A DNA stretch of 38,450 nt, taken from Myxococcales bacterium. Lineage in GTDB: Bacteria > Myxococcota_A > Polyangia > Polyangiales > Polyangiaceae. Below, piece by piece: positions 24,692 through 34,800 of this stretch. The DNA is taken from positions 1 to 38,450 of the forward strand of contig JANYHK010000078.1 in NCBI GenBank assembly GCA_025359105.1, given 5' to 3'. The translations under genes and the position numbers were made by a program. The notes under the pieces were generated by a model that saw only the letters and a list, made by a program, of their open reading frames with translations, ran no database searches and was not told the DNA's origin. How positions within the stretch are numbered: the first letter of the stretch is position 1; every line of letters begins with the position of its first letter.

Positions 24692-25093
24692 ATGGCGCTC
24701 ATCAGCGGGTGGATCGCGGTCGCGTTCATCCTCCTCACGGCGAGTCTGCCGCTCATCCAGTGGCTGCGGCAGAAGCGCCGCGCCGCGCCCGACTCCCCCC
24801 AGACCCGCCTCCACGCCGGGCTGGGCATGGCGACGGCGGCGCTCGCGTTCGGGCATACCCTGACCGCCGTCCCGGTCCTCGGCTCGTCGCGTGCGCTCGG
24901 GGGTGGGATGACCGCGCTCGCCGCCGGGGGGCTCGCGTTCTTCGTGATCGTCGCGCACGTCGGCATCGGGCTGCAGCTTCGAAACACGCGCCTGCGCGGC
25001 CGCAAGGACAAGCGACGCACGCACCAGATCACCGCCGTGCTGATCGCCGCCACCGTCGGCGCCCACGTCGTCGCGCTCTTGCGCGCCGGTTGA
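24692..25093 (+). CDS. Four-helix membrane protein with cytochrome-b-like His pairs
   Basis: 133 residues with four hydrophobic helices (about 5-22, 43-61, 71-93 and 112-130) and a good AGGAG Shine-Dalgarno 7 bases before the ATG. Five His residues are placed suggestively: H41 and H55 in helix 2 are 14 apart and H111 and H124 in helix 4 are 13 apart, close to the spacing of heme ligands in cytochrome b; H89 is in helix 3. Helices 2 and 4 run in the same direction, so H41/H111 and H55/H124 could each hold a heme. I cannot name a family. It is divergent from the OMP gene across 51 bp and tail to tail with the pseudokinase. Confidence 0.7.
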   Translation: MALISGWIAVAFILLTASLPLIQWLRQKRRAAPDSPQTRLHAGLGMATAALAFGHTLTAVPVLGSSRALGGGMTALAAGGLAFFVIVAHVGIGLQLRNTRLRGRKDKRRTHQITAVLIAATVGAHVVALLRAG

Positions 25094-25130
25094 TCGGCGA
25101 AGCACGACGCGGCCAGCCGTGCGCCGCGCG

Positions 25131-26633
<1,503 letters not shown>

Positions 26634-26820
26634 CTCGGGCCCCAGACTACACCGAGCCTCGCGCCAGGCGTGCACCGCTTGCGTACAGCGCAGCGGTCGC
26701 CCTCCGCGTCGGCGCGCCTGAACCCGCTGGCCGCCCTGCGCTACGAGTGAGCGCGGAAGCGGGCGACGCAAGGGATATTTTGCGGCGAAGGCCGCTCGCG
26801 TCGGCTACCCTGCGGCATCC

Positions 26821-28305
26821 ATGAAGCACAGCGTCACCGGTCTCCTCGTCTCGGGTTTGCTGCTTACCGGCGCCTTCGCCGCCCAGGCCTGCAGCACGTC
26901 GACCACCCCCAACGGGACGACGACCGCCGACGGCGGAACACCCGAAACGGGCGGCGGCACGGACGGCCAGGTGACGCCCGATGGGAACACGGCGTCCCCC
27001 ACGTGCGCGCCGGACGAGACGGCGGCGGTGCCGGCGGATCGCTGCACGACCGATCCGAGCAACACGAGCCTGCCCGCGTGCAGCACCTGGGTGAAGGTGG
27101 AGATCCCCGGAACCGTCTGCGGCGACGGCAGCCAGTACAAGATCTTCGTGAACTACTCGAACACGAGCAACGATCTCGCGCTCGAGTTCGAGCCGGGCGG
27201 CGCGTGCTGGGATTACGACAGCTGCACGGGCAACGGAGGAACGCGCGGCGCGGCGAACCCGCACGGCATCCCCGACAACCACATGGACACCTACCAATAC
27301 CTGAACCTCCTCCGTCGATCGCCCGACAACCCCGTGGCGGCCTACAACATGGTGTTCGTCCCGTACTGCACGGGCGACATCCATACGGGCAACAACACGA
27401 TCACGTACACCGGCACGACGGCGGGCGATGCCGGGAGCGACGGCGGTGATGCAGGCGCAACCGACGCGGGCGACAGCGGCGCCGCGTCGATCGTGTTCCA
27501 CCACGCCGGCCACGCGAACACCGTGGCGGTCGTCGACTGGCTCAAGAAGACGTTCGCCACGAAGGTGACGGTGCCCAAGCTCCTCGTCACCGGCTGCAGC
27601 GCCGGCGGCGCGGGCGGCTTCATCAACTACCACTTCATCCGCTCGGGCCTCGGCGCCGGCGTCCAGTGTTCGTACCTGCTCGACGACTCCGGCCCCATCT
27701 TCCACAGCACCGGCCCGTCCAAGCAGCTGCACGACAAGATCCGGGCGGCGTGGAACATCGATCCGATCCTCGACAGCCTCGAAGGCCAGCTCCCGGTGAA
27801 GGCCGCCGATCTGAAGGCCGACTTCGGCGTCATGAACGTCGCGCTCGCGCAGAAGTACCCCAAGGATCGCCTGAGCCTCGTCGCGTACCACCAGGATCTG
27901 AACTACTCGCTCTACTCCTACCAGCGGTTCTTCCCCGGCTCGACCGAGGAGCAGATCCACACGAAGTGGTGGCAGGACATGACCGATCTCATGAAGACGT
28001 ACGACGGGAACAAGAACGCGTTCGGTCAGAACAACCTCGCGTACTACCTGCCGTTCTTCCGCTCGGACAACTGCAGCCACTGCGTGTCCATCCCGCCGAT
28101 CGGCAACCCGCCGCTCGATCCGACGGACCAGGGCAAAGCGCTCTCCAAGCCGTGGGAGGGCTCGGACATTCCGCAGCTCGGGATCGATCTCAAGCAGTTC
28201 ACCATCGATCTGCTCGACGACAAGAAGCCGCTCAAGAGCTACGTACAGGATCCGCAGCCGAGCGAGGCGTTCACGCCCGCCATCTCCGCGCAGTGTATGC
28301 GGTGA
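26821..28305 (+). CDS. Pectin acetylesterase / Notum-like carboxylesterase
   Basis: 494 residues. A signal peptide with possible lipobox (AQAC, C24) is followed by a Thr/DGG-rich linker. The catalytic domain has the family motifs LEFEPGGACWDYDSC (oxyanion loop), VPYCTGDIHTGN, nucleophile S260 in GCSAGGAGG, and DDSGP. A Cys pair occurs in the CSHC segment near the C-terminus, where the catalytic His would lie. A low-complexity DAGSDGGDAGATDAGDSG insert (about residues 202-219) interrupts the domain just after the TGDIHTGN region. Family members deacetylate pectin or, in the Notum branch, remove palmitoleate from Wnt; bacterial substrates are mostly unknown. It is divergent from the pseudokinase gene across 187 bp. 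Confidence 0.85.
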   Translation: MKHSVTGLLVSGLLLTGAFAAQACSTSTTPNGTTTADGGTPETGGGTDGQVTPDGNTASPTCAPDETAAVPADRCTTDPSNTSLPACSTWVKVEIPGTVCGDGSQYKIFVNYSNTSNDLALEFEPGGACWDYDSCTGNGGTRGAANPHGIPDNHMDTYQYLNLLRRSPDNPVAAYNMVFVPYCTGDIHTGNNTITYTGTTAGDAGSDGGDAGATDAGDSGAASIVFHHAGHANTVAVVDWLKKTFATKVTVPKLLVTGCSAGGAGGFINYHFIRSGLGAGVQCSYLLDDSGPIFHSTGPSKQLHDKIRAAWNIDPILDSLEGQLPVKAADLKADFGVMNVALAQKYPKDRLSLVAYHQDLNYSLYSYQRFFPGSTEEQIHTKWWQDMTDLMKTYDGNKNAFGQNNLAYYLPFFRSDNCSHCVSIPPIGNPPLDPTDQGKALSKPWEGSDIPQLGIDLKQFTIDLLDDKKPLKSYVQDPQPSEAFTPAISAQCMR

Positions 28306-28309
28306 CCGA

Positions 28310-28753
28310 TCAAGAGGCCTTCACCTTCACGATGGTCCGTGCGGACGATGCGTCCCAGCCGCCGCCGTAGGTTTCGCTGAGCGGCGGTGACTCGCGCGTG
28401 AGCAAGTCGTCGAGCGCGCAGCACGATGGGCGCACTGCGCCGGTGACGCGCGACGCCAGGCCGGCGTGCACGGCGTCGAGGTAGCTCTCCAGGGCGAAGA
28501 CGGCTTCGTGCGTCTTGATGACCCGCTTGCGCCAGTCGCAGAGGACGTCGAGCACGAAAGCCTCGATCTCCGCCGCGCGGCCGATGAGCCAGGCCTCGCG
28601 CGCACCGGGCTCCACGCCACAGGGGGCAGCGACGCGGAGCAGAGCCGCATGGGCGTCGGTGGTCGCGGTGGCCAGACGCTCGGCATGGTGAATGGCAATA
28701 CGCAGCGCTTCCGGGCACGCGGGGCCGAAGACGATCTTGGCGAACTGGGTCAT
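28310..28753 (-). CDS. Hypothetical protein, function unknown
   Basis: 147 residues with a strong GGAGGGCGGAG Shine-Dalgarno region before the ATG at 28753. The N-terminal 100 residues look all-helical (FAKIVFG, ALRIAIHHAERLATATTDAHAALLRVAA, EIEAFVLDVLCDWRKRVIKTHEAVFALESYLDAV) and the last 45 are less ordered with a Cys-Cys pair. No signal peptide or membrane helix. I do not recognise it. It follows the giant TPR gene by 74 bp on the same strand and may be expressed with it. Confidence 0.75.
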   Translation of the reverse strand: MTQFAKIVFGPACPEALRIAIHHAERLATATTDAHAALLRVAAPCGVEPGAREAWLIGRAAEIEAFVLDVLCDWRKRVIKTHEAVFALESYLDAVHAGLASRVTGAVRPSCCALDDLLTRESPPLSETYGGGWDASSARTIVKVKAS

Positions 28754-28827
28754 GGCTCCGCCCTCCTGCAGGCCCTATCGGCGCCGAGGCGGCGAAGTTG
28801 CGCAGGAACGGCGGAGGGCTCGCGTGA

Positions 28828-31800
28828 TCAGGGCCCGATGATGAAGAGGAGCAACTCGGCGCGCGATTTGTCGAGGGTCGCCAGGACCTCGTGCTGCTTC
28901 TTCGCGGCGGCGTGGTTGCCGAGCTTGACGTAGCAGGCGCCGAGATCGTAGCGAAGCGCCGGATCCTTCGGCGCGAGCATGACCGCCTGCTGGTAGGCGG
29001 GAATCGCGTCCTTGTAGCGACGAAGCTCGACGAGCGCGGCCGCGGCCTTGCGATGGTGCTCGAGGCGATCGGGCTCGAGCTTGGCGAGCACGAGATAGGC
29101 CTCGGCCGTGTCTTCATGGCGCTTCAACTTCTCGAAGATGCGCGCGCGACTCGTGTGCACCTGAAGGTCATCGGCGCCGAGCTTCACGGCGTACGTGTAC
29201 GCGGCGGCGGCGTCCTCGAGGCGGTCCAGCTTCTGGTAGCCGAACGCGAGCGCGGTGCGGAGCGCGGCGTCGTCGGGCGCCTTGGTGGCCGCCGTCTCGA
29301 AGGCAAGAACGGCCTCCTCGGTGCGATCGAGCTTGAGGAGGGAGACCGCGAGAAAGTAGTCGGCCTTCGCGAGATCGGGCTGGATCCGCAGGGCGCGCTG
29401 CAATGCGGCGGCGCTCTCGTCCCAGTGCTGTGCGTTCTGATAGGCGACGCCGAGCTTGTAGTAGCCGAGGCTCTCTTTGGGGCGGAGGCGCACGACCTCC
29501 TTCCACGCGAGGATGGCGTCCTCCTGCTCGCCCTCGGCCTCACACACGGCGCCGAGCTCGATCCACGCGTCGGCTTCGGCAGGGGCGGCCTTCAGGATCT
29601 CGCGGAACGCGTCCTTCGCCTCGGCGTTTCGGCCGAGCTTGGCCAAGGAGCGCGCCACGCCGAAGAGCGCCTCGCGCGAGGTCGGCGTGGCCTTGCGGGC
29701 GGCTTGATAGGCGGCGAGAGCGTCCTCGGCGCGGCCGATCTCGGCGCCGAGATCGCCGAGGAGCAGGTGCGAGGCGAAGTCGGCGGGTGCGAGGGCGAGC
29801 CCCTTCGTCACGACGTCGCGCGCCTGGCGCACCCGGCCGAGCGCGCGGTACGCGGTCGCGAGCGACACGTAGTCGGCGGCCGTCGGCGGAACGGTGGCGA
29901 AGCTCTTTTCGAGCGCACCCGCGGCTTCCTCCCAGCGCTCCTCCTTTTCGTACAAGCGCGCGAGCGCGCGGAAGGCGTCGCCTTGCTTCGGATCGGCGGC
30001 GGTCGCGACCTCGAGGTGCAGGGTGGCTTCTCTCGACTTTCCAGCCTGGAGGAGGGCCAGACCGAGGCGCTTCGCGATCTGCGCGTGCTTGGGATGCGCC
30101 GTGCGCGCCGCCGTCAGCGCCGGGAGGAGCGCGTCCGGGCGCGCGTGCGTCTCGGTGAGCCGGGTGAGCTGGTCCAGCGTCTCTTCGGATGGATCCTCCG
30201 CGAGCGCGGCGGTGAACGCGCGCACGGCGTCGTCGACGCGCTCGAGGCGCGTGAACGCAGCGGCGAGGCGCTTGTGGACATCGGCGGGCGCGCGTCCGGT
30301 CGCCTGCGCGGCGGCCAGCGCCTCCGCGGCGTCGTGGTCGCGCCCGAGCGCCTCGTACGACCGGCCGAGCGCGTAGAGCGCGTCGGCGTCGTCCTTCTTC
30401 GTCTTGACGAGCTGCTTGTACGCGAGCGTCGCCTCGTGGTGCTGGCCGAGCTTCGCGTAGCCCTTGGCCGCGCGCTCCAGCGCGTCGGTCAGCTCGGGCC
30501 GGAGGCGCGACGCCTCGCGGAAGGCCTTCACGGCCGCCTCCGTCTTGCCCGCTTGCTCGAGGAGGAGACCGAGCTGGTGATGGCCGTCGGCGAGCGACGG
30601 GTCGAGCGCGACCGCCTTCTCGAAGTGGACGCGTGCGTCGTCGGCGCGCTTGGCAGCCTGCAGGACGAGGCCGAGCTCGTAGTGGGCCTGGACGTCCTTG
30701 CCACCCTGCGCGACCGCCTTCTCGAGCGCGGCGCGCGCCTCGTCGCGACGCCCTACGCGCGCCAGGCTGATGCCGAGGGTCCGATCGACCTCGGGATCGC
30801 CGGGAGCGAGCCACGTCGCCTGCTCGAGCGCCTCGATCGCCTGCGCGTGAAGACCGAGCCGCGCGGCCGTGACGCCAAGGAGGCGCTGGCTCTTCGCGTC
30901 GCCGGGCTGGCCCTTCACCGCTGCTTCGAGGACGGCTTTGGCCTGCTCGAGCTTGCCGGACGCGAAGAACGCCTCGGCTTGCTGGTATTGCGCGGCGGCA
31001 TCCTCGGGCTTCAGCGCGGCGGCCTTCGCGAACGCGGCCGCGGCTTCGTCGTGGCGACCGAGCGCCTGGAGCGAGCGTCCGCGAAGCGCGTGCATCGGCG
31101 CGTCCGCTTCCGCAGCCTTGAGGGCGCGATCGGCGTGCGTGAGCGCGTCGGCGTGCTGACCGAGCGCGGCGTGGCACTCTGCGATCGCGCGGAGCACGGT
31201 GGCCTCGACCTGCCCGACCTGCGCGCGCGCGACCTCCCCGTACGACTGGAGCGCCTCGTGATGGCGACCCGCGGCCTTCTCCGCTTCGGCGATGCCCAGG
31301 TGAGCCCGCGTGAGGTTTGGCTGGATCTTGAGCGCGGCACGGAAGGACGCGGTCGCCTCGGTCGTCATGCCCTTGGCCGCGCGGGCGGCGCCGAGCGCGA
31401 CGTGCGACGCCGCGTGGGCGGGGCGGAGCTCCGTCGCCCGGGTGAGCGACGCGAGCGCGTCGTCGACCTTCCCGAGCTGCTCCTGGAGCGAGCCGAGACG
31501 GAACCATGCGTCGCCGTCCTTCGGATCCTTCTCCACCGCGCGCTTCAGGATCGTGGAAGCCTCGACCTTGCGACCGAGCTTTTCGTACGCGGTCGCGAGC
31601 GGGCCGATGACGGCCACGTTCGCCGGGTCGATGCCGCGGGCGTGCTCAAGCGCCTCGACCGCGTCGGCAAAGCGGGCGAGCGCGACGTACTCGACCCCTG
31701 CCTCGGCGTAGGCCTCGGCCCAGTTCTCGCGGAGCTTCGTCGCGGCGTCGAACGCGGTCGCAGCCTCCTTGTGGTTGCCCGCCGCGCGGAGCATGCGCGC

Positions 31801-34800
31801 GAACGCGAGCTGCAGATCGGCGTCGCCCGGCTTGGCGGCGAGCGCCGCGCGGTAAGCGGCGGCGGCCTCGACGGGGAGGCCCTTCCTGGCGAAGAGCTCG
31901 GCGCGCGCGAGGTGCCCCTCCATGAACGCCGGCTCGAGCGTCGTCGCCGTCGCGTACGCCGCGAGCGCGCCCTCGACGTCCCCGCTCCGCGCGAGCGCGA
32001 GCGCGCGCAATTTGTGGGATTCGGTGTGCGCGGGCTGGAGCGTGACGCTCCTGTCGAGCGCCTCCCTCGCCGCCGGCCAGCGCTCGAGGCGCACACGCAC
32101 CGCCCCGAGCGCGTACGCAAGGGCCGCGTCGTCCGGGCGGTGCTTGGCCGCGCGCTCGAGAAACACCGCGGCGTCCGCGTGGCGACCTAGCTTCTGGAGG
32201 AGCTCTGCGAGCGTGCCGAGGAGCCCCAGGTCGGTCGGGCGCGAGGCGAGCGCGCTCTCGTACGCGCTCGCGGCGGCGCCGTCGCGGCCGAGCTTGGCGT
32301 AGAGGCGCCCGAGCTCGAGGTGCACCTCGCCGAGATCCGGGCGAAGCGTGATGGCCTGGTGGTACGCGTGGACGGCGTGCTCGCTCTCCTCGAGCTCACG
32401 CCAGACGTCGCCCAGCTCCCGCCACACGTCGGCCGACGTGGCATCGTGGGCCACGCTCCTCTTCAGCGCGTCGCGCGCCTGCGGCCACGCGCGTCGCGCA
32501 GCGAAGATCCGTCCGAGCTCACGCCACGGGCTCGGATCGGTGCCCACGAGCGGCGCGGCCTTCTGCAGCGCGAGGATGGCGCCGTCGAGCCGACCGAGGC
32601 GGCGCCCGACGAGGCCCAGCCGAAGCCAGGAGCTGCCGTCGTTCGGCACCGCCGCCACCGCCGCTTCGTAGGCCGTCGCCGCTTCGTCGTCGTGACCGGT
32701 GGCCTCGAGGAGGGCGCCGAGCGACGCGTGCACGTCGCGCAGCGTGGGGTCGAGGTCGAGCGCGCGCCGGTACTCGGCGACGGCCTGGCCGTTCTCGCCG
32801 AGCTTTGCGCGCACGTCGCCGAGCAACTTGAACGCGGCGGCATGGTCGGCGAGGAGCGTCGCGCGCTCGAGCGCGTCGCGCGCATCCTTCCACCTCTCGG
32901 TCTTCGCGAGCGCCACGCCGAGGTCGAAGAGCGTTCCGGCGTCGGGCGACAGCTCGCTCGCCTTCGTGAGCGGCCCTGTGGCCCCGGCGGCGTTCCCGAG
33001 GCGAAGCCGCACGCCGCCGAGCGCCGCCAGGAGCGCTGCGTCTTCCGGCAGCGCCGAGGCCGCGCGCTCGAGCGACGGGAGCGCCTCGGCGTCGTGGCCG
33101 GCGCCCACGAGGATGCGACCGACCGCCGCGTGCGCCTCGACGAGATCGGGAGCCTCCGCGAGCGCACGCTGGTACGAAGTCAGCGCCACGGCCCCGTCCC
33201 CGAGCGCGAGCGCCGCCCTACCGAGAAGGCGATGCGCGTCCTTCGTGTCGGGCCGGCGCGCCAGCCCTTCGACCAGCGCCGCCTTTGCTTCCGCCCACTC
33301 GCCGACGTGGGCGGCCGAAATTCCCTTCGCCAAGAGCGTCTCCGGCGACGGTGGCGCCAGCTCGGCGGCGCGCCGCAGCGCCGTGAGGGCCTCGGCGTGG
33401 CGCCCCAGGCGCGAGAGCGCGGTCCCTTTACCGACGTGGAGCGACGCGTCGTCGGGCGCCGACGCGAGGGCGGCCTCGAAGTGACGTACGGCCTCTTCGT
33501 CGCGCCCGAGCTCGACCGAGAGGCGCGCGAGCGCGATCCGCCCTGCAGCGAACTCAGGCGCGAGGGCGAGCGCGTGCTCGTGCGCGATGGCGGCGTCGGC
33601 GGGGAGCCCGAGCGCCTCGTTGGATACGGCGAGGAGCTTCCACGCCTCGGCCTGCTCGGGCGCGAGCTTCACGGTCTCGGCGAGGACCTCCTTGGCGTCG
33701 CCCCACCGGCGGGCGCCGGCGTGCAGCGCGCCGAGCGCGAGGAGCACCTCGGCGTCGTCGGGCGACAGGGCGCGCGCACGCGCGAATGCGGTCACCGCCT
33801 CGTCGTTCTTCCCGAGGCGAACGAGGGCGCCGCCGAGCGCCGAGCACACGTCCAGCCGTTCCGGCGCCGTTGCGAGCGCCGCCGAGAACGCCGCGCACGC
33901 CTCGGCGTCCTTGCCCGCCCGCTCGTACAGCTTCGCGAGCTCGACCTGCGCGTCGACGTATGACGGGTCGAGGCGCGTCGCCGCCTTGTAGGCCTCCAGC
34001 GCCTGGTCGTCCCTCCCTTCGGCGACGGCGAGCTCCCCCAGCGCGCGGTGCGCCGGCGCGAAGTCGGGCCGCACCCGGAGGCTCCGTTTCACCAGCTCGC
34101 GCGCTTCCGCCAGCTTGCCCGTCTTCGTGTAGACGCCACCCAGCCTCAAGACGAGCGCGGCGTCGTCGGGCTCGAGCGCCACCGCTGCCTCGAGGCTGGG
34201 CGCAGCCTCCTCGACGCGCCCCTGCCGGAGGAGCGCATCGGCGAGCGCAGCGTGGTGAACGGCGTTGCGCGGGTAGGCCGTGGTGGCGCGGCGCAGCGCC
34301 TCGACGGCCTCGGCGTAGCGCTCGGTCTTCTCGTAGAGCCGCGCCAGGATCACGTGCAGCTCGTCGTCCCCCGGCGCGAGCTCGCTTGCGCGCGCGTACG
34401 CTTTGATCGCCGCTTCGAGCTTCGACGCCCGAGCGCACGCCTCACCCAGCGCGCGCTGCGCCGCTGCGACGTCGGGGCGAAGGCGCACGCTCTCCCGCAG
34501 CGCGTCCATCGCCTTCTCGGCCCGCCCTGTCTGGCCGTACGCGATGCCGAGCCACATCAGGATCTCGGGATCCCCCTGCTTCTTCTCGGCGGCCCGCTCC
34601 AGCGCCTCGAGGGCTTCGTCTCCGCGATCGAGCCGCAAGAGAGGCTTGGCGACCTCCAGCAGAAGCTCGCCCGTGATGCCGGAGGCCTTCATGGTCGCCC
34701 GCAGCGCATCCACCGCTTCCTTGTCGCGCCCGAGGACTGCGTACGACGCGGCGAGCGCGCGGTGGGGCGCGGGACTGGTCGGATCCAGCTCGAGCGCCTT

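Noticed and set aside
28891-32190. Long plus-strand open frame (1,099 codons) opposite the TPR gene
   Set aside because: Its Leu/Arg/Glu/Gly/Val-heavy translation mirrors the repeated TPR codons on the other strand and has no domain; the opposite frame is clearly a TPR protein.
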